Source of the DNA: Mangrovitalea sediminis
GTDB taxonomy: Bacteria > Pseudomonadota > Gammaproteobacteria > Pseudomonadales > Oleiphilaceae
Assembly (NCBI RefSeq): GCF_002514725.1
Contig: NZ_NTLB01000006.1
Coordinates: 372,001-436,000, forward strand
Reading direction: 5' to 3'
DNA: 64,000 nt
Shown piece after piece: positions 19,190-28,766 of this stretch (position 1 is the first letter of the stretch; each line of letters opens with the position of its first letter). The notes under the pieces were generated by a model. That model did no database searches. It saw nothing but the letters and a program-made list of their open reading frames with translations, and was not told the DNA's origin. The position numbers and the translations under genes were made by a program.

Positions 19190-20373
19190 ATACCCGCTAT
19201 TACGAATTTTTCTGCCCCGTAAAAGTCATCGCCGGCCAGGCCGCCCTGGAGCATATCCCTTTCGAGCTCAGCTCCCGCGCCGCCAGCCGCCCCATGATCA
19301 TTACCGATAAAGGCGTGCGTGGCGCCGGCCTGCTGGAACCGGTCATCAGCGCCTGTGAAGAATCGGATCAGGAAATTGTCGCCATCTATGACGACGTTCC
19401 CCCCGACTCGTCCACCGATGTCGTGCGCGCCATCGCCGCGATCTATCGTCAGGAAAAGTGCGATTCGATCATCGCCATCGGCGGCGGTTCGGCCATCGAT
19501 ACCGCCAAAGCGGTGAACATACTGGTGTCCGAAGGCGGAGACGATATCGCCGCCTATGCGGGGGCCGGCGTGCTCAAGCGGCCGCTGAAGCCCTTTTTCG
19601 TACTGCCGACCACCGCCGGCACGGGTTCCGAAGTGACATCGGTGGCCGTGATCGCCGACACCCGCAAGCAGGTCAAGCTGCCCTACTCGTCCCCCTTCCT
19701 GCTGCCGGACGTCGCCGTTATCGACCCCCGCATGACGCTGACGCTGCCGCCGCATATCACCGCAGCAACGGCCATGGATGCCATGACCCATGCCACCGAG
19801 GCTTTTACCTGCCTGCAGAAAAACCCGTTGAGCGACGCCTACGCCGCAGCTGCCGTACGCAAGATCAGCGACAACTTGCTCAAGGTGATGGACAACCCGA
19901 AAGACAGCGAAGGACGGCTGGAGCTGGCCCAGGCCTCGACGATGGCAGGCATTGCCTTCTCCAACTCCATGGTGGGTCTGGTACATTCTCTGGGCCACTC
20001 GGTCGGTGCACTTTGCCACCTGCCCCACGGCGTCTGCATGAGCCTGCTCCTGCCCTACGTCCTGGAATTCAACCTGGAGCGTATCCGGGAACCCCTTGGC
20101 GAACTGCTGCTGCACCTCGCCGGCCCGGACGTCTATGCCCTGACGCCCAAGGCCCAACGAGCGGAAGAATCCATAGCCACCATTCGCAAGCTACGCGACG
20201 AGTTGCACAAGCGCTGTAATCTGCCGCGTACGCTCAAGGAAACCGGCAAGGTCGAGGAAAGCCAGCTTGACCGCATTGCCGAAATGGCGCTGGACGATGG
20301 TTCCATCATGTTCAACCCTCGCGAAGTCAGCCTCGCCGATGCCCGTGCTGTGCTGCAAAACGCCTGGGGCTGA
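19186..20373 (+). CDS. Iron-containing alcohol dehydrogenase
   Basis: A 395-residue group III NAD(P)-dependent dehydrogenase. The nucleotide-binding domain has IIAIGGGSAIDTAKAVNIL and LPTTAGTGSEVTSVAVI. The metal site shows DAMTHATEAF (Asp, His) and HSLGHSVGALCHLPHGVCM (two His). All expected ligands are present. It oxidises or reduces alcohols and aldehydes; the coupled SCP2-like partner hints at a long-chain or otherwise hydrophobic substrate. It is followed after 20 bases by a GNAT gene on the same strand. Confidence 0.93.
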   Translation: MNTRYYEFFCPVKVIAGQAALEHIPFELSSRAASRPMIITDKGVRGAGLLEPVISACEESDQEIVAIYDDVPPDSSTDVVRAIAAIYRQEKCDSIIAIGGGSAIDTAKAVNILVSEGGDDIAAYAGAGVLKRPLKPFFVLPTTAGTGSEVTSVAVIADTRKQVKLPYSSPFLLPDVAVIDPRMTLTLPPHITAATAMDAMTHATEAFTCLQKNPLSDAYAAAAVRKISDNLLKVMDNPKDSEGRLELAQASTMAGIAFSNSMVGLVHSLGHSVGALCHLPHGVCMSLLLPYVLEFNLERIREPLGELLLHLAGPDVYALTPKAQRAEESIATIRKLRDELHKRCNLPRTLKETGKVEESQLDRIAEMALDDGSIMFNPREVSLADARAVLQNAWG

Positions 20374-20393
20374 GCCTACAGAAGGTCGTAGCT

Positions 20394-20849
20394 ATGGCAG
20401 ACACCCATATCCGCCCGGCTACGCCAGCCGACCTGGAACCTATGGTGGCGCTGATTGGCGAGCTGTTTACGCTTGAAGCCGACTTCGCCGCCAACCCCGA
20501 CGCACAGCGCTCGGGGTTGCGTCTCCTGTTCGAGCAACCCGACAGTCATCTCTGGGTGGCTGCACAGGGGAACGCCATTGTCGGTCTCTGCACGCTACAA
20601 ACCCTGATCTCAACTGCCGAAGGTGGCCCTGTCGGCTTCGTCGAGGATGTTATCGTCACGGGCAAAGTCCGCGGCCAGGGCATCGGCCGCCGCTTGCTGA
20701 CGGCCGTACAGGAATGGGCGGACGCCAACGGTCTCAAGCGCCTGCAGTTACTGGCAGACCGGAACAACCACCCGGCAATCGGCTTCTATAAAGCGCTGGG
20801 CTGGGAAGAGACCCAACTGATTGGCCTGCGGCGCCTGCCACCGGAATAG
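20394..20849 (+). CDS. GNAT-family N-acetyltransferase
   Basis: A 151-residue acetyl-CoA-dependent transferase. The acetyl-CoA motif A is [20 protein letters not shown] with the expected RGQGIG. The C-terminal [16 protein letters not shown] is the usual GNAT end. The acceptor is unknown. It sits 20 bases after the alcohol dehydrogenase gene and is probably in the same transcript. Confidence 0.9.
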   Translation: MADTHIRPATPADLEPMVALIGELFTLEADFAANPDAQRSGLRLLFEQPDSHLWVAAQGNAIVGLCTLQTLISTAEGGPVGFVEDVIVTGKVRGQGIGRRLLTAVQEWADANGLKRLQLLADRNNHPAIGFYKALGWEETQLIGLRRLPPE

Positions 20850-21006
20850 ATTCCCCATCCCTGACACCGGCGATCTTCTGCGGGCGCCAGATATCCATCC
20901 GTCCCTGTACTCATGCTATGCTGTCGGGCCCGGTGACGCCACGCGTCCCGCCCAGACGCCAGCTGCGCGTCTGCCCAGTCCACCCCGAACAATCTGGAAG
21001 ACATCG

Positions 21007-22074
21007 ATGAGTCGATATTGGAGTGCCATCGTTGGTCAATTGACGCCCTATGTACCGGGTGAACAGCCCAAGCTGGACAACCTGGTTAAGCTGAATACCA
21101 ACGAAAATCCGTACCCGCCCTCACCGGCCGTGCTCGAAGCGATTCGCACGGAACTCGGTGACAATCTGCGTCGTTATCCCGATCCCAATGCGGATCACCT
21201 GAAACAGACCATTGCGGAGTACCATCGACTCAGCCCCCGGCACATCTTTGTCGGCAACGGTTCGGACGAGATTCTGGCGCACACATTCCGTGCCCTGCTC
21301 AAACACGACCAGCCGATACTGTTTCCGGATATCAGTTACAGTTTTTACCCGGTCTACTGCGGTCTCTATGAAGTGGCGTACCGGACGGTTCCGCTCGACG
21401 GGACCTTTTCCATCCGGCTGGAAGATTACACCCAAGCCAACGGCGGCATTATCTTTCCCAACCCCAATGCGCCGACGGGTCGCCTCCTACCGCTTGAAGA
21501 CATCGCGACGCTGCTGGAAAAGAATACACAGTCAGTGGTGGTCGTCGACGAGGCCTATGTCGACTTTGGTGGCGAATCAGCCATCGGACTGATCGAGCGT
21601 TACCCCAATCTGCTGGTGGTACAGACCCTGTCGAAATCCCGCTCTCTGGCGGGGTTACGCGTCGGTTTCGCCGCCGGGCACCCCGATCTGATCGAGGCGC
21701 TGGAGCGGGTGAAGAACAGTTTCAATTCCTATCCGCTGGACCGGCTCGCCCTCGCCGGCGCTGTAGCCGCCTTTGGCGATCAGGCCTACTTTGAGCAGAC
21801 CTGCCGTCAAGTCATCGACAGCCGTGAGCGTATGACCGAAGCGCTGACCGCTCGCGGCTTCGAGGTGCTGCCGTCGGCAGCGAACTTCGTCTTCACCCGC
21901 CACCCGGACCACGAAGGTGCATCACTGGCAGCTGCCCTGCGGGCGCATTCGGTCGTGGTTCGCCACTTCCAACTGCCGCGCATCGACCAGTTCCTGCGCA
22001 TTACCGTCGGAACCGACGACGAATGTACTGCGCTCATCAGCGCACTGGACGCTATCCTGGAAACCGCCTCCTAG
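21007..22074 (+). CDS. hisC: Histidinol-phosphate aminotransferase (copy 1)
   Basis: A 355-residue PLP enzyme that converts imidazole-acetol phosphate to histidinol phosphate. Motifs: [18 protein letters not shown], the Asp of [12 protein letters not shown], the PLP Lys in [18 protein letters not shown], and the C-terminal [12 protein letters not shown]. The frame is open upstream into the GNAT gene, but the ATG at 21007 behind GGAAG gives the standard length. A second hisC is at 60825-61964; in Pseudomonas too one copy sits in the serC-pheA cluster. Confidence 0.93.
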   Translation: MSRYWSAIVGQLTPYVPGEQPKLDNLVKLNTNENPYPPSPAVLEAIRTELGDNLRRYPDPNADHLKQTIAEYHRLSPRHIFVGNGSDEILAHTFRALLKHDQPILFPDISYSFYPVYCGLYEVAYRTVPLDGTFSIRLEDYTQANGGIIFPNPNAPTGRLLPLEDIATLLEKNTQSVVVVDEAYVDFGGESAIGLIERYPNLLVVQTLSKSRSLAGLRVGFAAGHPDLIEALERVKNSFNSYPLDRLALAGAVAAFGDQAYFEQTCRQVIDSRERMTEALTARGFEVLPSAANFVFTRHPDHEGASLAAALRAHSVVVRHFQLPRIDQFLRITVGTDDECTALISALDAILETAS

Positions 22075-22077
22075 GCG

Positions 22078-24561
22078 TCACTCCAGTTGCCGTAGCAACA
22101 ACATCGGCGATACGGTCAGGACCGGCTTCAACTGAAGCCGGCCCACCACCGCCATCAGCAACGCACTGAGAACCGGTAGGACCAACCACAACCCCAGGTG
22201 CCACTCAAAGGTCCCCGAGAACAACCGGTACTGTAACAACCAGACGGCCCCCTCCGCTGCGGCCACACCCGCCAAACCGGCCATCGCACCGATCAACGCA
22301 AACTCCAGCAGCGTGCTCCGCACCAAAGTCGCTCTCCGGGCACCCAACGTTCGCAGCAATGCACCTTCCCGCTGGCGTTCGGGCAAGGTCGCGCCCAATA
22401 CGGCAATCACCACCAGCAGTGCCGCCGCCAGAATCATCACCAGCAGGGCCTCCACCGCCTGCGTAATCTGGCCGACGATGTCATGAATTCGATTGATCAG
22501 ATGCGCAATATCGAGCACGGTGATCGTCGGAAACTCCCGGTTGAAACGATCCAGCAGGAGGCGCTGCGCGTGCGGCAGGTAGAAGCTGGTAATCCAGGTC
22601 GCCGGGTAATCGGCCAGCGCCCCTGGCGGGAACGCGACGTAAAAATTGGGACGCATGCTTTCCCAGTCGACACTGCGAATGCTGGCGACAGTGGCCGTCA
22701 ATTGCTGGGCACCGATCACAAAGGTCACCCGGTCACCCGGATGTAACCCCAGCTTTTCGGCCAGCCGCTGCTCGACGGAAACCTCATCGGTAATACCGGT
22801 GCGCCACCACCGGCCTTCCACCAGCTTATTATCGGCCGGAAGTTTTTCCATCCAGGTCAGGTTGAGCTCCCGGTTGAGGGCCTCGACCTCATTGGCATCA
22901 CTCACCACCTGGCGCACCGGCTTGCCGTTGATCTCAGTCAGTCTTCCTCTCACCATGGGATAGAGGTGGCTGGCAGACAGATTGTTCTGGTCGAGAAAAC
23001 GGCGCACTTGCGGCACGGCATCCGGCGCGATATTGACCAGGAATTCATTGGGCGCCTCGGCCGGCAACTGACGCTGCCAGGACTGCAACAATGACGTTCT
23101 GACCAGGTACAGCGTTCCTACCAGCATCATGGTCAGTCCGACCACAGCCACCTGCGACAACAGGGCTCTGCGGTGACGCCGCATGCCGATGAGGGCCAGG
23201 CGCCAGGTCCCGCCCCCCTGGCCGACCCGAGACAGCAGATTGGCCAGCCCCCAGCCAATCAGGACCAACAACAGGAGCAGCGCCGCCAAACCGCCCAGTA
23301 GTGCGGCCACCAGCCACAGATTACGCGCGTATAGAGCAATCAACGCCACCATGGCCAACAGTGCCAGGGTCACGTCCGGCACAATACCCACCAGATCCAC
23401 GCCAGGCAGACTGCGCAGGACCCGCATGGCCGGCACCTTTCGCAGGCGGACGATCGGCGGCAGCGCAAAGGCGAACAAGGCCACGACGGCCGTAACAGCC
23501 GCGGGCCACAAGGCCACCGGATTCAGACTCCAGGCCAGTGGCGTGGTAATCCAGCGTTTGGCCAGTTGGGCCAGGGCGAACCAGAGCGGCAACGCCAACA
23601 GTAGGCCACCTCCCGTGCCGATCAGCGTCCAACTGGCCAAGCGCCCCAAATACAACCGGTTGATACGCGCCTGCGTCAAACCGAAGGTTTTCAACAGGGC
23701 CACGGTATCCAACTGGCGGATTGCATATTGACGACTCGCGACGGCGATGGCGACCAGCGCCATCAATACGGCCAGGCTACCGCCCAGCATCAGGAAACGT
23801 TCGGCACGATCGATAGTCCGGGATACAGCCGGCCGGCCTTCCTTAACACCAATCCAGCGCTGGTCAGGCCTAAGCCGTGTCTTCAGCCAATCGTGAAAGC
23901 GGCTCAGCTGCGGATCCGAACCGCTGAAGAAATCAACATAGGCGACCCGACTCCCCGGCTGGATAACGCCGGTTGCCGCTACATCGTCGAGATTCATCAG
24001 TACCCTCGGCGCCAACCCCAGCATGCTGAGACCGGCATCCGGTTCCTGCACCAGAATCGCCGCCACCTTGAAACTGGCCTGACCGACCTGGACCGAATCC
24101 CCCACGTTGATGTGCAACAGGGGCAGCAACCTGGCATCGACCCACAACTTGCCGGGGGCCGGACCATGGGCCAAACGCCGAACCGGGCCGCTAGGCGTAT
24201 CGCGGACGGTCACCTGGCCCGCCAGTGGATAGGCACTCCCCACCGCTTTGACCGAAGCCAGTTGCAGATGCTGATCGGCAAACAGCATGGAGGAAAAACG
24301 CACCATCGCGGCATGCCGCAACCCCAGCGTCGCGCTGTCTTTCAGCCAATCCTCCGCCATTGGCTGACTGCCACGCAATTGCCGATCCGCCGCCAGGAAC
24401 TGGCTACCGGAGGCCATGACCGAGCGCTGCAGCTGATCCGCAAACAGGCCTATAGTCGCCACCGTGGCTACCGCAACCAGCACCGCCAGCAGCGTCACAC
24501 GCACTTCACGCAGCGCCCAGTCCCGGCGCCCCAGCCATAACAGCAGATGCAGAAATTTCAC
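22078..24561 (-). CDS. FtsX-like ABC transporter permease (YbbP type)
   Basis: An 827-residue inner-membrane permease with a large periplasmic domain after helix 1. Two FtsX/MacB-like permease modules follow: helices near LGGSLAVLMALVAIAVASRQ, and the last set near LLVMILAAALLVVIAVLGAT and LPVLSALLMAVVG. The start is the GTG at 24561, which overlaps the stop of the ATPase gene by four bases (GTGA). With that ATPase and the divergent tesA this is the ybbA-ybbP-tesA arrangement, linked to export or turnover of lipids or lipoproteins. The substrate is unproven. Confidence 0.88.
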   Translation of the reverse strand: MKFLHLLLWLGRRDWALREVRVTLLAVLVAVATVATIGLFADQLQRSVMASGSQFLAADRQLRGSQPMAEDWLKDSATLGLRHAAMVRFSSMLFADQHLQLASVKAVGSAYPLAGQVTVRDTPSGPVRRLAHGPAPGKLWVDARLLPLLHINVGDSVQVGQASFKVAAILVQEPDAGLSMLGLAPRVLMNLDDVAATGVIQPGSRVAYVDFFSGSDPQLSRFHDWLKTRLRPDQRWIGVKEGRPAVSRTIDRAERFLMLGGSLAVLMALVAIAVASRQYAIRQLDTVALLKTFGLTQARINRLYLGRLASWTLIGTGGGLLLALPLWFALAQLAKRWITTPLAWSLNPVALWPAAVTAVVALFAFALPPIVRLRKVPAMRVLRSLPGVDLVGIVPDVTLALLAMVALIALYARNLWLVAALLGGLAALLLLLVLIGWGLANLLSRVGQGGGTWRLALIGMRRHRRALLSQVAVVGLTMMLVGTLYLVRTSLLQSWQRQLPAEAPNEFLVNIAPDAVPQVRRFLDQNNLSASHLYPMVRGRLTEINGKPVRQVVSDANEVEALNRELNLTWMEKLPADNKLVEGRWWRTGITDEVSVEQRLAEKLGLHPGDRVTFVIGAQQLTATVASIRSVDWESMRPNFYVAFPPGALADYPATWITSFYLPHAQRLLLDRFNREFPTITVLDIAHLINRIHDIVGQITQAVEALLVMILAAALLVVIAVLGATLPERQREGALLRTLGARRATLVRSTLLEFALIGAMAGLAGVAAAEGAVWLLQYRLFSGTFEWHLGLWLVLPVLSALLMAVVGRLQLKPVLTVSPMLLLRQLE

Positions 24562-25274
24562 GCAGACACCTCGACCGGAACCGCGCCAAGACGGCCCGCT
24601 TCCATGCGTAGCTGGCGACTGCACCGGGCCGCCAACTGTGTGTCGTGGGTCACCAGTACCAAGGTGGTTCCCTCTTCGCGATTCAGCGTCATCAGCAGCT
24701 CGACGATCTCCGCGCCCGTCTCGGTATCCAGATTGCCGGTTGGCTCGTCGGCGAACAGAATCCGTGGATCGCTGGCAAAGGCCCGGGCAATGGCCACCCG
24801 TTGCTGCTCGCCCCCGGACAGCTGTCGTGGGCGGTGACTCAACCGATCCCCCAGGCCCACGCGCTCAAGCAGTTGGCGCGCGCGCTTCTCAGCGTCCTTA
24901 TCGCCCCGCAGCTCCAGCGGCAACTGGACATTCTCAAGGGCCGTCAGAGCCGGGAGCAGCTGAAATGACTGGAACACGAATCCGACGTAGCGAGACCTCA
25001 GGGTCGCGCGCTCGTCCTCGGAAAGACGGGTCAACTCAGAACCGGCGAGGATGACCGTGCCCTCGCTGGGTACATCGAGACCGGCCAACAGCCCCAGCAG
25101 TGTCGTCTTACCTGATCCCGAACGTCCAACGATGGCAACAGACTCACCTGCCTTGATTTCCAGGTTGACGCCCTGCAAGATCGTCAACGTATGCTGTTCC
25201 ACCACCACCTGATGGGTGAGTTCACTGGCCTGCAGCAAGGCCCCGTCAGGCGTGTCGGAATATCGTTCATTCAT
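24558..25274 (-). CDS. ABC transporter ATP-binding protein (YbbA type)
   Basis: A 238-residue ATPase of the LolD/MacB group. Walker A is AIVGRSGSGKTTLLGLLAGL, the signature is LSGGEQQRVAIARA, and Walker B is ILFADEPTGNLD followed by the H-loop LVTHD. It is the partner of the downstream permease, with a GTGA overlap. The ATG at 25274 has GAGGG upstream. The frame continues to 25349, but that would run into tesA on the other strand. Confidence 0.93.
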   Translation of the reverse strand: MNERYSDTPDGALLQASELTHQVVVEQHTLTILQGVNLEIKAGESVAIVGRSGSGKTTLLGLLAGLDVPSEGTVILAGSELTRLSEDERATLRSRYVGFVFQSFQLLPALTALENVQLPLELRGDKDAEKRARQLLERVGLGDRLSHRPRQLSGGEQQRVAIARAFASDPRILFADEPTGNLDTETGAEIVELLMTLNREEGTTLVLVTHDTQLAARCSRQLRMEAGRLGAVPVEVSA

Positions 25275-25306
25275 GAAAAAACCCTCTCGGTCACTGCGGA
25301 AAACCG

Positions 25307-25999
25307 ATGTCGACATCACGATTTCCCTCGCCTTGGCATTTGAACGCATTGGCCATTATTTGCCTGCTGCTTCCGATCGCCAGCCAGGCCAAAGAGCATC
25401 TACTGATTCTGGGCGACAGCCTGGGCGCCGGTTACGGCGTCTCGCTGGACCAGCGATGGAGCACCTTGCTGCAGGCGCGCCTGGATCGGCAGTATCCCGG
25501 CACCTGGACAGTAGTCAACGCCAGTATCAGTGGCGAAACCACCGACGGTGGCCTGCGGAGGCTCCCTGCCCTGCTCGACAAATACCGGCCTGTCCTGGTG
25601 TTGGTCGAACTGGGTGGCAATGATGGCCTACGCGGCTTTCCGCTCGACGTCACCCAACAGAACCTGGAGGCCATGGTTGCGAAAGTACAAAAAACCGGCG
25701 CCCAGACCCTCCTGATCGGTATCCGTCTGCCCCCCAACTATGGCCCCCGTTATACGGAAGCCTTCGCCAAGATCTATTCGACAGTCGCCGAACGCTACAA
25801 GGTGCCGCTGGTGCCATTCCTATTGGCCGGCATCTACGACCAACCCGGCATGATGCAAGGCGACGGACTGCATCCGACGGCCAAAGCCCAACCGCAGGTA
25901 CTCGACGTGGTCTGGCCCAAGCTGGCCCCGCTGGTCGCGCCGTCTCAACGGGGAGCCAGCGACTCCAAAAACTCCACGGCCCGCCGCTCCGACCAATAA
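25307..25999 (+). CDS. tesA: Multifunctional acyl-CoA thioesterase I / arylesterase (SGNH)
   Basis: A 230-residue periplasmic SGNH hydrolase (thioesterase, protease and lysophospholipase activities in the family). The signal peptide is about 1-28 (LNALAIICLLLPIASQA). Catalytic blocks: LLILGDSLGAGYG (Ser), SISGETTDGG (Gly), VELGGNDGLRG (Asn) and GDGLHPTAKAQ (Asp, His). It is divergent from the YbbAP-type ABC genes, with only 32 bases between the start codons. Its last 55 bases overlap the convergent hydrolase gene. Confidence 0.94.
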   Translation: MSTSRFPSPWHLNALAIICLLLPIASQAKEHLLILGDSLGAGYGVSLDQRWSTLLQARLDRQYPGTWTVVNASISGETTDGGLRRLPALLDKYRPVLVLVELGGNDGLRGFPLDVTQQNLEAMVAKVQKTGAQTLLIGIRLPPNYGPRYTEAFAKIYSTVAERYKVPLVPFLLAGIYDQPGMMQGDGLHPTAKAQPQVLDVVWPKLAPLVAPSQRGASDSKNSTARRSDQ

Positions 26000-26961
26000 A
26001 TGCCGTCACTGGATCGGGTTACGAAACCCACGTGACCGCCCCACTGCGGAGATTCCAGGCTAATCATCGGGTTTTCCGCTGCAACCGCCCGGGGGTAGCA
26101 CTCCGATGACAGGAACGGATCGTCCTGCGCATTGACGATCAACGCCGGTACGGGGATCCGCTGCAGAAAATAGAGGCTCGAGCAGCGCCGCCAATAGTCC
26201 TCAGCATCCCGAAAACCATGCAGTGGCGCGGTGTAGCGGTCATCGAACGCCTTGAAATCGCGAATCTGCTCAAAACCGGTCACATCGATCTGTCCGGGGA
26301 ACTGCCCCGCCTTCCGGGTCATCTTGTCGCGTAACTCCGTCAGGAAACGCTGCATATAAATACGATTAGCCCGTCGCGCCAGCTCTCTCGCACTTCCGGC
26401 CAGATCGCAGGGCACCGAAAATGTCGCGGCGCCCACTACCCGCGCATCCAGCGACTGCCCTCGCTCCCCCAAATAGACCAAGCTGAGATTCCCCCCCATG
26501 CTGAAGCCGACCAGGGCTATCGCGGGATACGCGGTTGTCGCCAGAACGTGCTGGACGACGACATCGAGATCGTCGGTGGCTCCGCTGTGATAGAAGCGCA
26601 GTTGCCGGTTCATCACGCCCCCGCAGGAGCGGTAATTCCAGGCCAGCACATCCCAGCCCGCCTGCAATAACGCCCGGGCCATACCGAGGATATAGGGCCG
26701 GCGACTGTGCCCCTCCAGGCCGTGGCACAGGATAGCCAATCGTGAATGCCCTTGCCGATACCAGTCGAGACGCAGGAAATCGTCGTCCGGGGTTTCCAGT
26801 TCGGCCGTCTCGGGCGCCTTTAAAGGCACCTTGCGAAACAGCGTCGGCCATACGCTCTGCAAGTGGCCATTGCGCAGCCAGCGAGGTGGGACATAGGGCG
26901 TGGCGGAGTGATTGTTCGATACGGCGTCATTCATAGGCATTGATGTTTCCAAAAACTTCAT
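25945..26961 (-). CDS. YheT-family alpha/beta hydrolase
   Basis: A 338-residue hydrolase. N-terminal PPRWLRNGHLQSVWPTL is typical of the family. The oxyanion region is LCHGLEGHSRRPYI, the nucleophile elbow is VGFSMGGNLSLVYL (Ser), and a late Asp (VNAQDDPFLS) and His (WGGHVGFV) complete the triad. The substrate is unknown; members are esterase-like. Its 3' end overlaps the end of tesA on the opposite strand by 55 bases. Confidence 0.9.
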   Translation of the reverse strand: MKFLETSMPMNDAVSNNHSATPYVPPRWLRNGHLQSVWPTLFRKVPLKAPETAELETPDDDFLRLDWYRQGHSRLAILCHGLEGHSRRPYILGMARALLQAGWDVLAWNYRSCGGVMNRQLRFYHSGATDDLDVVVQHVLATTAYPAIALVGFSMGGNLSLVYLGERGQSLDARVVGAATFSVPCDLAGSARELARRANRIYMQRFLTELRDKMTRKAGQFPGQIDVTGFEQIRDFKAFDDRYTAPLHGFRDAEDYWRRCSSLYFLQRIPVPALIVNAQDDPFLSSECYPRAVAAENPMISLESPQWGGHVGFVTRSSDGIYWSERRAVEFLESLAPR

Positions 26962-26980
26962 CGGGATGCGCTCCAGGTTA

Positions 26981-27009
26981 TTGACCTCGGGGAGCGATCC
27001 CCTTAAGAT
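26981..27009 (+). promoter_or_regulatory. Sigma-70 promoter of the first tRNA-Asn gene
   Basis: TTGACC (26981-26986) and TAAGAT (27004-27009) are separated by 17 bases. A GC-rich discriminator (GCGCGCC) follows, as is usual for stringently controlled stable RNA genes. The tRNA begins 22 bases after the -10 box. Confidence 0.75.
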
Positions 27010-27030
27010 GCGCGCCTGCGCTTATGCGGT

Positions 27031-27106
27031 TCCCCGATAGCTCAGTTGGTAGAGCAACGGACTGTTAATCCGTGGGTCGCTGGTTCGAGCCCAGCTCGGG
27101 GAGCCA
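27031..27106 (+). tRNA. tRNA-Asn (anticodon GTT)
   Basis: A 76-base cloverleaf with encoded CCA. The acceptor stem is TCCCCGA/TCGGGGA, the D arm is GCTC-AGTTGGTA-GAGC, the anticodon stem-loop is ACGGA-CTGTTAA-TCCGT, and the T arm is GCTGG-TTCGAGC-CCAGC. An identical copy lies at 48600-48675. No clear terminator follows this copy. Confidence 0.97.
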
Positions 27107-27344
27107 ACTTCTTTTCAGGGCATGTCCTGTCTTCAGGCAACGTCTTGCAGAGTCCCTTGCTTTTCCAGCTTTCACCAATCCTCCGCCACACCAGTCGTCA
27201 ACCCGTTTGACGGATAACAGCTGTACGACTCCGCGTTGGATTGAGATTTCTCACGAGCACTCTTCGCTCGACCATCACCAACCCCAGAACCCGCACATTG
27301 CCGCCAAAGAGGCGAGCGACAACGCCGCCCGCCGGTCATCCGCT

Positions 27345-28640
27345 TCAGGGCAGTTGCACGTGCATCATGAAATGACGCAGCACCTGGTACAGGGTATGCC
27401 CGTCATTCCCGCCGGCAAGCTCCCTGATCGAGTGCATGGCCAATTGCGGCACGCCGATATCCAATGTCTTGACGCCCAGGTTGGCCGCTGTCAGCGGACC
27501 AATGGTGCTGCCGCATGCCATATCGGTACGCACCACAAACGTCTGGTATGGCAGTTTCAGCTCGTCGCTCAACTGGCGGTAAAGGCTGCTCGTCAGGCTG
27601 TTGGTGGCATACCGCTGATTGTTATTGATCTTGATGACCGGTCCCTGGTTCAGCACCGGGCCGTGATTACCGTCGTGGCGATCGGCAAAATTCGGATGAA
27701 CGGCATGTGCGTTATCGGCGGATACCATCATTGAGCGCGCCATAACCCGGCTCAAGTCCTCCCGCCCTAACCAACGCTCGAGCACCGACGATAGAAAGGG
27801 CCCCTGAGCCCCCTCTGCCGTCATACTTCCCACTTCTTCATGGTCGTTGCAGACCAACAGTGCAGGCTGCTCACCGTCCGCATCAAGCATCGCCCGCACG
27901 CCGATATAACAGCTCAGGAGGTTATCCAGCCGGGCGGAGGCAATGAACTCCTGATTCAGCCCCAACATGGCTGCCGGCTGACAATCATAGAAACTCAGCT
28001 CGTAGTCCAATATTGCCTTGGGCGACAGTGACGGATGCTCCGCCTGCAACTGCCCTTTCAGAATCTCGCGAAACTGAATCTGCATTCCCTCGCTTTCCAG
28101 CGCGATGAGTGGCGGCAGATCCCGTTGACTGTTGATGGATCGGCTGTTGTTGGCCTCCCGGTCGAGGTGGATCGCCAGACTCGGCACCATGGCCAAGGGA
28201 CGACGAAAATCGATCAGGGCGTGTCCTACCTGTCCGTCAGCGTCCTGATAGGTGACGCGACCGGCAAGGGACAGATCCCTATCGAACCAGGGGTTCAGCA
28301 GGACACCCCCATACACTTCGACGCCTACCTGAAAATATCCCTTTTGGTGTAGCTCCGGATTCGGCTTCACCCGCAGACAGGGACTGTCGGTATGGGCGCC
28401 GACCAGGCGAATACCCGTTTCCAGTGGAGACCGACGACCGCTTTTGAACGCCACGATGGAAGACCCGTTACGAATCACGTAATAGTGATGGTCGGGCTGT
28501 ATGGACCAGGCATCCCGCTCATCGAGCTCAGTGAAACCTGCATCGTCGAGGAGGGATTTAAGGGTCTTGACCGCGTGGAACGGTGTCGTCGATTGCTGCA
28601 GGAAGTGCAGCAGGCCTTCATTGAAAACTGCCAGGTCCAT
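27345..28640 (-). CDS. apeB: M18-family aminopeptidase
   Basis: A 431-residue cocatalytic zinc aminopeptidase that releases N-terminal, often acidic, residues from peptides. Metal and catalytic motifs are present: GAHTDSPCLRVKPNPE, CNDHEEVGSMTAEGAQG (Glu-Glu), SADNAHAVHPNFADRHDG and the late ACGSTIGPLTAANLG and MHSIRE. The length fits the bacterial M18 family, which forms dodecamers. It is soluble with no signal peptide. The gene stands alone between a tRNA and the giant membrane protein gene. Confidence 0.93.
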   Translation of the reverse strand: MDLAVFNEGLLHFLQQSTTPFHAVKTLKSLLDDAGFTELDERDAWSIQPDHHYYVIRNGSSIVAFKSGRRSPLETGIRLVGAHTDSPCLRVKPNPELHQKGYFQVGVEVYGGVLLNPWFDRDLSLAGRVTYQDADGQVGHALIDFRRPLAMVPSLAIHLDREANNSRSINSQRDLPPLIALESEGMQIQFREILKGQLQAEHPSLSPKAILDYELSFYDCQPAAMLGLNQEFIASARLDNLLSCYIGVRAMLDADGEQPALLVCNDHEEVGSMTAEGAQGPFLSSVLERWLGREDLSRVMARSMMVSADNAHAVHPNFADRHDGNHGPVLNQGPVIKINNNQRYATNSLTSSLYRQLSDELKLPYQTFVVRTDMACGSTIGPLTAANLGVKTLDIGVPQLAMHSIRELAGGNDGHTLYQVLRHFMMHVQLP

Positions 28641-28738
28641 AGTGATCCAGTCTGTTTCGGTGAATGAGAGTCCGCTGAACGCGGATGGCGATCAGTATCG
28701 CATACGCCGTAAGGTAACGGACGATACGTAGAAATGAC

Positions 28739-28763
28739 GGGTGCCCCGGATAACAGGGCACCC
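28739..28763 (-). terminator. Hairpin after the giant membrane protein gene (no U tract)
   Basis: GGGTGCCC pairs perfectly with GGGCACCC around a 9-base loop, 3 bases after the stop codon at 28767. No T run follows on the minus strand, so termination efficiency is uncertain. Confidence 0.5.
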
Positions 28764-28766
28764 CGC

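Noticed and set aside
27072-27734. 220-codon frame beginning inside the tRNA-Asn gene
   Set aside because: It starts within the tRNA and runs antisense to the aminopeptidase gene.
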